The notes: a model not told the origin generated them from the sequence alone. A DNA stretch of 64,000 nt from Halofilum ochraceum (GCF_001614315.2 NZ_LVEG02000019.1:46828-110827); one strand, 5' to 3'; shown: positions 44,860-54,141, counted from the stretch's first letter. Made by a program: numbers and translations.

Positions 44860-45345
44860 TCACAGCCCGGCCAATCCACCCGCGATGACCGGCAACGGCA
44901 CGCACAGCGCTATCCGGCAAGCCGTGAACCGGCCGCCCAGCAGGGGGATCTCGAACATCATGCTGCGGTGAACGGCGATGAGGGACCAGGCGGTGATCAG
45001 GGCCACGAGCGCTTCCGGGCCGGCGCCCGCGCGCTGGAGCGCGATCGCCAAGGGGAAGGCGAGCATGGGGCCGCCGGGCAGGCCCGCGCCGACGGCGGAG
45101 GCGATGAGCACGCCGGCCAGGCCCGAGCCGGAGCCGATCCACCCGGAAACGATGTCCGCGGGAAGCAGTCGCCCGAGGCACTCGGCGGTGACGAGCGCGA
45201 ACGGCAGGCGCGGGGCGATGCTCTTGAGGTAGCCGAGGCCGGCCGCGCGCGCTTCCCCGTGCGCCTCGGGACGGCGCACGCTCGCGAAAACGGCCAGACC
45301 GGTGATGACCGCGGCGACGAACACGAATGCGGCGATGAAGGTCAT
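44860..45345 (-). CDS. Half-size permease, second half (COG0701-like)
   Basis: A 161-residue membrane protein with four to five predicted helices. Glycine- and proline-rich stretches such as GSGSGLAGVLIASAVGAGLP and GGPMLAFPLAIALQRAGAG recall predicted permeases of the COG0701/ArsP type. It overlaps the preceding gene by 4 bp, and both proteins carry the same core (GPxxxFPxxxxLxxAGAG), so they look like two homologous halves of one transporter. Substrate unknown. Confidence 0.75.
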   Translation of the reverse strand: MTFIAAFVFVAAVITGLAVFASVRRPEAHGEARAAGLGYLKSIAPRLPFALVTAECLGRLLPADIVSGWIGSGSGLAGVLIASAVGAGLPGGPMLAFPLAIALQRAGAGPEALVALITAWSLIAVHRSMMFEIPLLGGRFTACRIALCVPLPVIAGGLAGL

Positions 45346-45896
45346 CGGTTCACCCGTCGCGCGATGGTGCCGGCGAGCAGACCGGCGACGATCGGTAGCG
45401 GCAGTGACGCGAGTACGCGCAGGCTCACGAAATCAAAACCGAGGAACGGCAGTTCCCAGACGACGATCCGCTGCAGGCCGAGCGTGGCCCAGGCGGTGAT
45501 GTAGACGACGCAGACCGGGAACCCCGCCCCGGCAGCGCGCAGACCCACCAGGATCGGGAACACCGCGAACGGTCCGGCGGGCGTGACGATGCCGCCGAGC
45601 ATCGCGAGGCCATACCCGCGCAGGCCGCTGCCCGGCCCGAGCCAATGGGCGACCTTGTCGTGCGGGAGCAGCGCCTGGATGTACCCGCCCAGCAGCAGCG
45701 CGGCGCCGATGACGGGCGCGATATACAGGAACAGTTCGCCGGCGTGGAGCAGCGCGTCGCGCAGTTCCGGGAGGCCGTCACGCCATGCGAGGCCTGTCGC
45801 GGAAACGGCCGCGAGAATAATGAAGAAGGTGGTGGTACGGGTGACGCGGCGGCGTGGTTCACCCTGGTGCGGATCGAATGCGGGTGGTTGGGTCAT
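45342..45896 (-). CDS. Half-size permease, first half (COG0701-like)
   Basis: A 184-residue membrane protein with five predicted helices. The core AMLGGIVTPAGPFAVFPILV and LRAAGAGFPVCVVYITAWAT parallels the core of the downstream gene. Full-length members of this permease class have two such repeats in one chain. The 4-bp overlap indicates coupled translation and, by inference, a heterodimer. Substrate unknown. Confidence 0.76.
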   Translation of the reverse strand: MTQPPAFDPHQGEPRRRVTRTTTFFIILAAVSATGLAWRDGLPELRDALLHAGELFLYIAPVIGAALLLGGYIQALLPHDKVAHWLGPGSGLRGYGLAMLGGIVTPAGPFAVFPILVGLRAAGAGFPVCVVYITAWATLGLQRIVVWELPFLGFDFVSLRVLASLPLPIVAGLLAGTIARRVNR

Positions 45897-46012
45897 GCGG
45901 CGTCAGGAGATTTGTCAGTGGGCGGACCGCGCATGATACGTGATGGATGGAGGATTCGGCGTATTGCGGGTGGATGGCCGGTGAGCATGGTAGATACCGC
46001 GGCTTCGACATT

Positions 46013-46034
46013 GTCGGGTTAAAACCCGACCTAC
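46013..46034 (-). repeat. Palindromic repeat, family D variant, overlapping vapC stop
   Basis: GTCGGGTTAAAACCCGACCT then AC; a perfect hairpin with stem GTCGGGTT/AACCCGAC. Read on the minus strand its leading GTAG supplies the TAG stop codon of the VapC-like gene. The same unit with a similar flank lies at 54142-54163. Confidence 0.88.
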
Positions 46035-46480
46035 ACTTTTTCGGGGAGTACGAGCCGGTGCGTTTCATCGGCGCCACGGACCGCGTTGAGGGGAACGTTC
46101 CGGTCGAATGTTACGAAGCGTCCGCCTCGGTGCACGGCCAATGCGAGCAGATACGCATCGGTAATCTGGCGGTGTCCGAGTATGTGGTCCCAATCGAGGG
46201 TCCCGTGCTCGAGCGAATTTCGATCGGCAGGCCAGAATTCATGCGAGGAATCCGCTGCCGCCTCAGCGAGCCGAGCCGCAACCTCCGCAGCCGTGAAGGC
46301 ACCGGGATACCCCGGCTGCGCCATGATGCGGATGCATCCGTTCTGGGTGAGCGGGCAGGACGCCCAACCGTGGCCGCTCTCGCGCTGCAGCCAGTCCATT
46401 GCATCGCGATGGTGCACATGCGCCGAATCCAGGAGCGCGATCAGGACATTCACATCCAGCAGCGCGCGCAACTCAGACAC
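46031..46480 (-). CDS. vapC: VapC-type PIN-domain toxin
   Basis: A 149-residue PIN-domain ribonuclease. The acidic metal-binding residues are in place: Asp9 in LLDVNVLIALLD, Glu in TAAEVAARLAEA, Asp in ITDAYLLALAV and the last Asp in FVTFDRNV. The start is GTG, overlapping the antitoxin gene by 8 bp. The TAG stop comes from a palindromic repeat. Confidence 0.9.
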   Translation of the reverse strand: MSELRALLDVNVLIALLDSAHVHHRDAMDWLQRESGHGWASCPLTQNGCIRIMAQPGYPGAFTAAEVAARLAEAAADSSHEFWPADRNSLEHGTLDWDHILGHRQITDAYLLALAVHRGGRFVTFDRNVPLNAVRGADETHRLVLPEKV

Positions 46481-46721
46481 CCTCTTCGTCGCGCAGACGA
46501 TCGATCAACGCATTGTCTACCGGTGTGTCGCGACCGGTGAAAGGACGGAAGCCAGCGACCCGGTAGTCCGCGGACTCCTCTGCGCTTCTGCTCGACGTCT
46601 CACCGGTCATCGCCCGGCGAAGGAGGCGCGATACGACAACGCCTGTCGGAAGGTTCTGTTGTCGTGCCATCTCACGCGCGGCCCGCAGGACCTCGTCATC
46701 GATGTTCAGCGTGGTTCGCAT
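46473..46721 (-). CDS. vapB: VapB-type ribbon-helix-helix antitoxin
   Basis: An 82-residue antitoxin. The N-terminus MRTTLNIDDEVLRAAREMAR is a ribbon-helix-helix DNA-binding domain; the C-terminal half (FRPFTGRDTPVDNALIDRLR) is the toxin-wrapping tail. GGAG lies seven bases before the start. A perfect dyad 25 bp upstream is the likely operator. Confidence 0.9.
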   Translation of the reverse strand: MRTTLNIDDEVLRAAREMARQQNLPTGVVVSRLLRRAMTGETSSRSAEESADYRVAGFRPFTGRDTPVDNALIDRLRDEEGV

Positions 46722-46745
46722 AGCACTTCTCCGGAAGGCGCATCA

Positions 46746-46761
46746 TGATGTTAGCACATCA
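46746..46761 (-). promoter_or_regulatory. Dyad operator upstream of vapBC
   Basis: TGATGT-TAGC-ACATCA is a perfect 6-4-6 inverted repeat. On the minus strand it encloses TGCTAACAT, an extended -10-like box, so binding of the VapB ribbon-helix-helix dimer would block transcription. The symmetry is seen; the role is inferred. Confidence 0.6.
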
Positions 46762-46889
46762 ACGCATCACCGACACGATCTCCGACAAGGCGCCCTCCCC
46801 GCGATCCGCCCATACCGGCGGCAAATACATTGCGTGAGGAGTGTCCGCGGATGTGGCATCTTGGCGCCTCCTCGCACCCTGAGCACCCT

Positions 46890-49800
46890 ATGCTTCACCT
46901 CTACCAGCACCATGATCTAATGCGCCTCGCCGAGGTGCTTGCGGTACTTCGGGCGCAGACCGGCGCGGGCTCGCCGCTGATGCCGGACACGATCCTCGTG
47001 CCCAACCGCGGGACCGGGCGCTGGCTGCAGGCGGAGTTGGCGGAGTCCGAAGGGACGGCCGCGAATCTCGATCTGCCCGTGCCGGGGTTGTTTGTCTGGC
47101 GGATGCTGCGTGACACGCGAGAGGACCGGCCGGACAGTTCCGACTACGAGCGCGGCCGGCTGGTGTGGCATCTGTATGCCCTGCTCCCGGAACTGGATGT
47201 CCCCGAGGTTCAGCGTTATCTGGCGGCCGAGCCTCGCGAGCGACACCGGTATCAGCTGGCGCAGCAGCTGGCGGATGTGTTCGACCAGTATCTGATCCAT
47301 CGGCGCGATGTGCTGGCGGCCTGGGAGGCCGTTGACGAGACGCGGACGCCGCCGGCTTCGTGGCAGGCGCCGGTTTGGCGGGCGGTGGTCGAGCGCATCG
47401 GGCAGGCGCATCGGGCGCAGTTGCTGACGGAATTTCTGGAACGGGCGCAGCGCGGAACGCTCGATCTCACACGAGTACCCGATCCGATCTATGCGTTCGC
47501 GCTGGCGGATCTGCCGGCGGATTATCTTCGGTTGCTGTATGCACTCGGTGAATACGTCGACGTGCATTTCATGCTGCCCAATCCTTCGGCGGCCTATTGG
47601 GGCGATGTGCCGACGCGGCGGATCGGTCGGGTGGATGTGGAGGCGTTGCATGCCGGCATTGCCCGGCGCGGTGGTGGTGCACCCGACGATGATGGTGGCG
47701 CCGGGCAAGACCGGCCTACCGATGATGTAGCCCGGATGGAGCCGGCGGCGGAATCCGGGGAGCCGGCGTCCCGGATTCCCGCTTCGCCTTCATCCGGGCT
47801 ACATGAGGAACCGATCGGCGCTACGGGGCACCCCCTGCTCGCCTCGCTTGGGCGCGCCGGCCGGGATTTTCTGCGCGTGCTGTACTCGGACGAGTTCGTG
47901 GACGTGCGCGAACCGCTTGCCGAGGCGCTGGCCTACGAACCGCCGGGCACGGATTCTCTCCTGCATCGGGTGCAGTCCGGGGTGATCGAGGGCGCGGCCG
48001 AGGTGGTGGATGCCGGCGGCGTCGATGCGGATGGCTCGATCCAGGTGCACGCCTGCCACGGGCCGGTGCGCGAGATGCAGGTGTTGCACGACCAACTGCT
48101 GGATCTGCTGGCGCGGGATCCGGAACTGGAACCGCGGAATATCCTCGTGCTCGTGCCGGACAACGCCCGCTACGCGCCGGCGGTGCATGGTGTGTTCGGC
48201 GCGGCCGCGGGCGGCCGCCGGATCCCCTACAGCGTGGCCGACCGGCCGCGGCTCGATACGCACCCGATCGTGCAGACCTTTCAGCAGCTGATCGAGCTGC
48301 CGTTGTCGCGCTGGACGGCGAGCGAGGTCCTGGCCCTGGCCGGCGTGCCGGCGGTGATGCGGCGCTTCGGGCTCGACGACAGCGATCTGGAACTGCTGCA
48401 CCAGTGGGTGTCGTCAGCCGGCGTTCGCTGGGGTCTCGATCGAGAGACGCGCGTGGCCACCGGCGCGGCCGGGTTCGAGCAGAATACCTGGCGCTTCGGC
48501 CTCGACCGGCTGCTGCTCGGTCTCGCCCAGCGCGATGACACGGCCCTGGTCGACGGCGTCGCGCCCTGGAGCGACCTGGAGGGCGGCTCGGCCACGGCCG
48601 TCGGCCGCCTCTGGCTGCTGGTGGACCGGCTGCGTGGCTGGCGCGATGCGCTGACCGAGGCGACCACTGCTGCTGCCTGGCAGGAGCGCCTGAACGGGAT
48701 GGCCCGGGATCTGTTCGTGGTCGATCCGGAGGACAGCCACGAGTCGGGCGCGCTCGACACGGTGATCGAGGCCAGCGCGGCGCTCGAAGAGGCCGCGCAG
48801 TCACTGAACGACGAGGTCCTCAGCTGGGAGGCGGTCCGCGAGGCCCTGCTCGGTGCGCTGGCCGGCGGATCGCAGCGGCAACCGCTGGTAACCGGGGCCG
48901 TCACCTTCTCGGGGCTGGAGCCGTTGCGCGGCGTGCCGTTCGACGTGATCTGCATGGTCGGCATGGACGACGGCATCTTCCCGCGTCAGGACGGTCAGCG
49001 CGAGTTCAACCTCGTGCAGCAGCAGCCGCGGACCGGTGATCTGAGCGTGCGCGACGGTGATCGCATGACGTTCCTGCAGGCCTTGATGGCCGCGCGCCGA
49101 GGCTTCTATGTCAGCTACACCGGGCGCGACGTCGCCGACGGTTCGGAGCTGCAGCCCTCGACGGTGGTGGGCGAGTTCCTCGACTTTCTGCACGGGTATT
49201 GTTTCGCCGCGTGGTCACGCGGGGACTTCCGGGCGGCGCTGGTCATGGAACAGCCGATGCACCCGTTCAGTCCGCGCTATTTCATGCCGGACAACCCGAA
49301 TCTCTTCACCTTCGATGATGACTGGCGTCTGGCCGCGCAGGCTCAATGCGGCGAGCGCGTCGAGCATGCACCGTTCATCGATGGCACGGCGCTTTCCGGT
49401 CCCGAACCGGGCGAGCCGGTCGAGCTCCTTGAGCTGCAGCGCTTCTTCCGGCATCCGGCGCGCTGGTTCTTCCAGGAGCGCCTGCGGCTGGAACTGGAGG
49501 AGCCGGATACCGCGCTTGAAGACGAGGAGCCGCGCGCGCTTGGTGGGCTGGAGAAACACCTGCTGCGCGATCGGCTCTTCCATGTGGCGAAAACCAATGG
49601 CCTGAAAGAGATCGCTCCAGAACCGTCGGCACTGGAACGCGCGCGCGGCGATCTTCCGCCACCGCCACTGGGTGGCGCGGAGTATGCGGAAGCGGCGGCG
49701 GAGGTGAACACGGTTCTGCCGCTGTACTGGCAGTGGCAGCAGGACGCCGACTCCGAAGCGGATATCGATATCGATCTGACGCTCGAAGATGGTACGCGCC

Positions 49801-50345
49801 TGCTCGGCCGTGTCCCGGCCGTTGGCCCCGGCGAAATGCGACGGCTGCGGCCGGGCACATTGCGGTTGAACCATTTGCTGCCATGGTGGCTGGCCTACCA
49901 AGCCGTGGTCGCCAGCGGCCATGATGTCGCGCTGCGGGTGGCGGGCACCGGTGAAGACGAGGCCACCCAGCTTGTCGGTCGTATCGACCGCGATGGGGCA
50001 TCCCGTAACCTGGCCGCCGCGATCGATCATTACCGCAGCGGCCACGCACGCCCCCTGCTCTTCGAGCCATACATCGCCGAGCACTACCTGGATCAACGCG
50101 AGAAAAAGAGCCGGGATACCGGCGAAGTAAAGACGCCGGCCCAGGCGCTGGACAGCACCAACGGCTGGCTCAGCAATACCTGGCAGCCGCCGCATCCACG
50201 CCGCGATCCGTGGCTGCAGCCGCTGTTCGAACCGACGGTGACGCCGCTGGGCGCCGATGCCGACGCATCCGGTTTCGTGCGGGTCACCGAGGCGGTCGCG
50301 GCACCGTTGCGCCAGGTTCTCGGTGAGCCGGAGGAAGACACGTGA
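46890..50345 (+). CDS. recC: Exodeoxyribonuclease V gamma chain, RecC, with repeat-derived insert
   Basis: RecC holds the RecBCD complex together and recognises Chi during double-strand break repair. The 1151-residue protein matches RecC from the start (LVPNRGTGRWLQAELAESEG, LPVPGLFVWRML) through YWGDV, GHPLLASLGRAGRDFLRVL and FSGLEPLRGVPFDVICMVGM to the nuclease-like C-terminal domain. Residues about 254-305, rich in Gly, Pro, Glu and Ser, are encoded by palindromic repeats (47651-47802) and sit between conserved RecC blocks without breaking the frame. Its stop overlaps the recB start. Confidence 0.95.
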   Translation: MLHLYQHHDLMRLAEVLAVLRAQTGAGSPLMPDTILVPNRGTGRWLQAELAESEGTAANLDLPVPGLFVWRMLRDTREDRPDSSDYERGRLVWHLYALLPELDVPEVQRYLAAEPRERHRYQLAQQLADVFDQYLIHRRDVLAAWEAVDETRTPPASWQAPVWRAVVERIGQAHRAQLLTEFLERAQRGTLDLTRVPDPIYAFALADLPADYLRLLYALGEYVDVHFMLPNPSAAYWGDVPTRRIGRVDVEALHAGIARRGGGAPDDDGGAGQDRPTDDVARMEPAAESGEPASRIPASPSSGLHEEPIGATGHPLLASLGRAGRDFLRVLYSDEFVDVREPLAEALAYEPPGTDSLLHRVQSGVIEGAAEVVDAGGVDADGSIQVHACHGPVREMQVLHDQLLDLLARDPELEPRNILVLVPDNARYAPAVHGVFGAAAGGRRIPYSVADRPRLDTHPIVQTFQQLIELPLSRWTASEVLALAGVPAVMRRFGLDDSDLELLHQWVSSAGVRWGLDRETRVATGAAGFEQNTWRFGLDRLLLGLAQRDDTALVDGVAPWSDLEGGSATAVGRLWLLVDRLRGWRDALTEATTAAAWQERLNGMARDLFVVDPEDSHESGALDTVIEASAALEEAAQSLNDEVLSWEAVREALLGALAGGSQRQPLVTGAVTFSGLEPLRGVPFDVICMVGMDDGIFPRQDGQREFNLVQQQPRTGDLSVRDGDRMTFLQALMAARRGFYVSYTGRDVADGSELQPSTVVGEFLDFLHGYCFAAWSRGDFRAALVMEQPMHPFSPRYFMPDNPNLFTFDDDWRLAAQAQCGERVEHAPFIDGTALSGPEPGEPVELLELQRFFRHPARWFFQERLRLELEEPDTALEDEEPRALGGLEKHLLRDRLFHVAKTNGLKEIAPEPSALERARGDLPPPPLGGAEYAEAAAEVNTVLPLYWQWQQDADSEADIDIDLTLEDGTRLLGRVPAVGPGEMRRLRPGTLRLNHLLPWWLAYQAVVASGHDVALRVAGTGEDEATQLVGRIDRDGASRNLAAAIDHYRSGHARPLLFEPYIAEHYLDQREKKSRDTGEVKTPAQALDSTNGWLSNTWQPPHPRRDPWLQPLFEPTVTPLGADADASGFVRVTEAVAAPLRQVLGEPEEDT
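47651..47802. repeat. Repeat insertion inside recC (half 133-bp repeat plus family F pair)
   Basis: Positions 47651-47719 match the right half of the 133-bp repeat (GCCGGCATTGCCCGGCG to GACCGGCCTAC). Positions 47727-47802 are two facing family F units (start GTAGCCCGGATGGAGCCGGC, end CTTCATCCGGGCTAC). All 152 bp are translated in the recC frame. Confidence 0.88.
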
Positions 50346-53300
50346 GCGGCAAGGATACCCATACCATCGAGTCCTTCGACCCGGCCACGATGCCGCTCGA
50401 TGGCATCCGCCTGATCGAGGCGAGCGCCGGCACGGGCAAGACCTTCAGTCTCGCGGGGCTGTATCTGCGGTTGATCGTCGAGAAACAGCTCGACGTGCGC
50501 GAGATCCTGGTGATGACCTTCACGCGCGCCGCGACCCAGGAACTGCGTGAGCGCCTGCGGGCACGGCTGGCGATGGCGACCCGGGTCGCCGCCGAAGCGC
50601 CGCGGGCCGATCGCACCGATGCCGCCGAGGATTTCGCGGAGCGCGTCATCGCGAACGCCGATGCCGACCGGGCGACCGTCGCGGCCCGTCTGCGGGACGC
50701 GGCCACGCGTGTCGACCAGGCGACGATCACGACCATCCACGGCTTTGCCCAGCGCGCCGCGGGTGAGAACGCATTCGAGAGCGCCCTGCCCTTCGATCGC
50801 GGCGAGCAGGTCGAGGACGCCGAGATCCAGCGGGAAGCGGCGGCGGATTACTGGCGGGCGCGCGTGTTCGGGCAGCCGGCCCAGCAGGCGGGTGCGTTCG
50901 TCTCGCTGTGGGCCTCGCCGGAAGCGCTCTATCAGGACATCCGCGATGTGCTGGGCAAGCCCCATGCACACCTCATCCGCCCGGACGGCGCGGCGGTCGA
51001 GCGCGATCGGAAACAGGCGCTCAAGCAGTGGACCAACGAGCGCGACGCGTTTATCGCAACGTTGGACGAGGCGCTCGAACACGGTGGGCTTCTGGCAGGA
51101 TCCAGCCTGAAGACACAGCTGGAGGCGGAAGGATCAGAGGCCATCGCGGCAGCGATTGATGCCGGACTCGCGGGGACCAGCGATGGTTTCCCGGCACTGC
51201 CGGCGGTACTCGCCGATCTGGGCGATGAAGAGGGCGTCCGCAAGCACGCGAAGAAAGCGGCAATGAAGTGGCTGCGTCCGCAGGATCTCGGGATTGTCCC
51301 GATACTGGCCCGGTTACAGATCAACGGCCGGATGGCGGCGGTAACGGCGGCCATCGACGCGATTCGCACGTTGACCGCCCAACGTAAACGCGAACGGCGC
51401 CTGTTCAGTTACAACGACATGATCCTCGGGCTCCACCAGGCGGTGACCGACCCGGAGGGCGGCCCTGCCCTCGCCGCGGCATTGCGACGGACCTGGCCGT
51501 GGGCGCTGGTCGATGAGTTCCAGGATACCGATCCGCTGCAGTACGAGATCCTGCAGCGGATTTATGGCGACGAAGCGTTGGGTATCGCTTCGCTCAACCC
51601 AACCTACGATGCGGATTCAAGCGATCAAGATCCCGTAGGTTGGGTTGACGAAGGAAACCCAACAAAAAGTCCCGCCGACACGACCGCGCAGACACCGCGA
51701 TCCGGCGGCCTGATCCTGATCGGCGATCCCAAACAGGCGATTTACGGCTTCCGCGGGGGCGACGTCTTCGCCTACCTCGATGCGGCGAACGATGCCCACG
51801 GCCGGTACGGCATGGACACCAACTTCCGCTCGACCGGTGCGGTCCTCAACGGCGTCGGCGCCGTATTCGAGGCCGGTGGCGAAGACGCCTTCGTGCTCGA
51901 GGGGATCGATTTTCGCCCCGTGAAGCCCGGGCGCAACGAGGGCGATCTACGCCTCGAACACGACGGTGCCGAACTCCCCGGCGTGACCGCGTGGTCCATT
52001 CCGGAAGACGCCGGCACCAGCAAGGGCGAGGTACAGAAACGCATCGAGCGCGCGACTGTCGAGCGCATCGTCACCCTTCTCGAGGAAGGCGCTTTCGTAA
52101 CGGCAGAAGGTCAAAGCCGTGACATCCGGCCGAGCGAGATCGCGGTACTCGTGAACAGCAACCGCGAAGCGGCCACGATGCAGTCCGCGCTCGGCGAAGC
52201 CAACGTGCCCGCCGTCTGTATCCACCAGGACAGCGTATTCACCCATGAAGCCGCGCATGACCTGCTGCAACTCCTGCGCGCCGCCGCGAGCCCATTCGAC
52301 GCCCAGCGATTGCGGGTGGCGCTGACGACCGCCCTGTTCGGCTACCGAATGGGCGACCTGGTCGCACTCGACGAGGACGAGCACGCCTGGTCCGAGGCCA
52401 CCCATCGCTTCCAGGAGGCCCACGTACGCTGGTCGCAGACCGGCGTGCAGGCCATGCTCGAACCGTTGCTGCAGGAGGCGGCGGCACGCGTGGTCGCATT
52501 GACCGACGGCGATCGCCGGATCACCGACTTCCTGCACGTCGCCGACCTGCTCCAGCGCGCCGAACATGAAGTGTTCGGCATGGAGGGGCTCGTCCACTGG
52601 CTCGAAAACGCGATCCGCCGGGCCGACGACGGCGAGGTCGGTGATACGGATCGGGTGCGCCTCGCGGACGATGCCGAGCTCGTGCAAGTCACGACCGTGC
52701 ACAAGGCCAAGGGGCTGCAGTTTCCCGTCGTGTTCGTCCCCTACTCGCCTTGGCTGGGGACCGGCGGCGCGAAGCCGACCGAGCCGCCGCTCGCCTTCCA
52801 TGACGAAAACAATCAGGCCGTGGTCGATCTCGGCTCCGATACGATCGACGAACACACCGGCCAGGCCGTGCGTGAACGGCGTGCGGAACAGGTCCGCTCG
52901 CTCTACGTGGCCCTGACCCGCGCGGAACAGGCCTGCTTCTTCGTCCATGGCGCCGCCAACAATGCGATCGACGGCCCGCTCGCCTGGTTGCTGCATAAGG
53001 ACGACGGCGTTACGGCCGACGGTTGGCACGGTGGCAAGAAACTGCCTGAATGGTTCAACGCGGCGAGCACGAATAAACGCCTCGGGGAATTGGCAAAGAA
53101 AAGCCATGGCACATTGAAGGTGGAACCACTGCCTGATCCGCCCAGGAACACGCCGCTGCAGACGTCGACGGCCACGCGGAAACTCGGGCCGGCACGCAGC
53201 GACCTGCCCGCACCCCGCACAGCGTGGTCCGTTTTCAGCTTCTCGCGGTTGGCCGGGCGTATGACCGCGCCGACGGAGCCCACCGCCGGAGCGGATGACG

Positions 53301-54109
53301 AGACCACCACCGCGACACTGCCGGTTGGCCTTGATGAATCGGGCGATATCGCGGACGAGGTGATTACCTATCCACGCGGCGCCGGGTTCGGGAAGGCGTT
53401 CCACGATATCGTCGAAGCGACGTCGTTCGACGCCTGGCCGAAGCCCGCTGCCGAGTTGGATGGAAAAACCCGTGACGCCGTGCGCGAGAAGCTTCGGCGC
53501 AATGGCGTGGCGACCGTGGACGCGGACAATGCCGAAACGCCGGTCGATGATACGGCACGGATGATCGCGGCCGCGCTGCATGCACCGCTGCCGGAAATCG
53601 GCCCGCTCGCTGCGATACCCGAGACGCGTCGCCGCAATGAAATGGAGTTTTTCATGCGCCTGGGCGGGAGCCAGGCCGGTGCCGTTTTGGAGGCGATGGC
53701 GGCCGCCGGCTATGAAGGGGCCCGCGGGACGAGCGCCATCACGTCACTGCGTGGTCTCATGCACGGCTTCATCGATCTGGTCGTGGAGCACGAGGGGCGG
53801 TACTGGATTCTCGACTACAAGACCAACGCGCTTGGGCGCCTGCGTGCGGATTACGCGCACGAGCGCCTGGCCGAGGCTATGGCCGAACATCATTACGACC
53901 TGCAGTACCTCATCTACACCGTCGCGCTGCACCGCCATCTTCGACAGCGCCTGCCGGGATACGACCCGCACGAGCACCTCGGGGGCGTGCAGTATCTCTT
54001 CGTGCGGGCGCTCGATGAGAACGGTGAAAACGGCGTATTCAGTGATCAGCCGGATCCAACGTTGGTCGAGCGCCTCGATGCCCTGTTCGACGGGAGCGCT
54101 GCGGCATGA
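50342..54109 (+). CDS. recB: Exodeoxyribonuclease V beta chain, RecB, with repeat-derived insert
   Basis: RecB is the 3'-5' helicase and only nuclease of RecBCD. The 1255-residue protein has Walker A EASAGTGKTFSLAGLYLRL (about 25-43), motif II LVDEFQDTDPLQYEILQRIY, motif III LILIGDPKQAIYGFRGGD, a UvrD-like C domain with QVTTVHKAKGLQFPVVFVPY, and the nuclease site GFIDLVVEHEGRYWILDYKT (about 1142-1161). Residues about 412-441 are encoded by two facing repeat units and lie between motifs II and III, where other RecB proteins have only a few residues. The start is GTG, overlapping the recC stop. Confidence 0.95.
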   Translation: MSGKDTHTIESFDPATMPLDGIRLIEASAGTGKTFSLAGLYLRLIVEKQLDVREILVMTFTRAATQELRERLRARLAMATRVAAEAPRADRTDAAEDFAERVIANADADRATVAARLRDAATRVDQATITTIHGFAQRAAGENAFESALPFDRGEQVEDAEIQREAAADYWRARVFGQPAQQAGAFVSLWASPEALYQDIRDVLGKPHAHLIRPDGAAVERDRKQALKQWTNERDAFIATLDEALEHGGLLAGSSLKTQLEAEGSEAIAAAIDAGLAGTSDGFPALPAVLADLGDEEGVRKHAKKAAMKWLRPQDLGIVPILARLQINGRMAAVTAAIDAIRTLTAQRKRERRLFSYNDMILGLHQAVTDPEGGPALAAALRRTWPWALVDEFQDTDPLQYEILQRIYGDEALGIASLNPTYDADSSDQDPVGWVDEGNPTKSPADTTAQTPRSGGLILIGDPKQAIYGFRGGDVFAYLDAANDAHGRYGMDTNFRSTGAVLNGVGAVFEAGGEDAFVLEGIDFRPVKPGRNEGDLRLEHDGAELPGVTAWSIPEDAGTSKGEVQKRIERATVERIVTLLEEGAFVTAEGQSRDIRPSEIAVLVNSNREAATMQSALGEANVPAVCIHQDSVFTHEAAHDLLQLLRAAASPFDAQRLRVALTTALFGYRMGDLVALDEDEHAWSEATHRFQEAHVRWSQTGVQAMLEPLLQEAAARVVALTDGDRRITDFLHVADLLQRAEHEVFGMEGLVHWLENAIRRADDGEVGDTDRVRLADDAELVQVTTVHKAKGLQFPVVFVPYSPWLGTGGAKPTEPPLAFHDENNQAVVDLGSDTIDEHTGQAVRERRAEQVRSLYVALTRAEQACFFVHGAANNAIDGPLAWLLHKDDGVTADGWHGGKKLPEWFNAASTNKRLGELAKKSHGTLKVEPLPDPPRNTPLQTSTATRKLGPARSDLPAPRTAWSVFSFSRLAGRMTAPTEPTAGADDETTTATLPVGLDESGDIADEVITYPRGAGFGKAFHDIVEATSFDAWPKPAAELDGKTRDAVREKLRRNGVATVDADNAETPVDDTARMIAAALHAPLPEIGPLAAIPETRRRNEMEFFMRLGGSQAGAVLEAMAAAGYEGARGTSAITSLRGLMHGFIDLVVEHEGRYWILDYKTNALGRLRADYAHERLAEAMAEHHYDLQYLIYTVALHRHLRQRLPGYDPHEHLGGVQYLFVRALDENGENGVFSDQPDPTLVERLDALFDGSAAA
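51577..51664. repeat. Inverted pair of family E palindromes inside recB
   Basis: The left unit (51577-51607) ends CGCTCAACCCAACCTAC; the right unit (51635-51664) starts GTAGGTTGGGTTGACGAAGG. Both are the same family as the intergenic unit at 34199-34228. The reading frame continues through both. Confidence 0.9.
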
Positions 54110-54141
54110 GGCGTGAGATGGGCAATGTAGACGTTTTCGAT

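Noticed and set aside
46890..54109. recC and recB as pseudogenes because of repeat insertions
   Set aside because: Both frames stay open through the repeats to the expected C-termini, and all helicase and nuclease motifs that I looked for are present.
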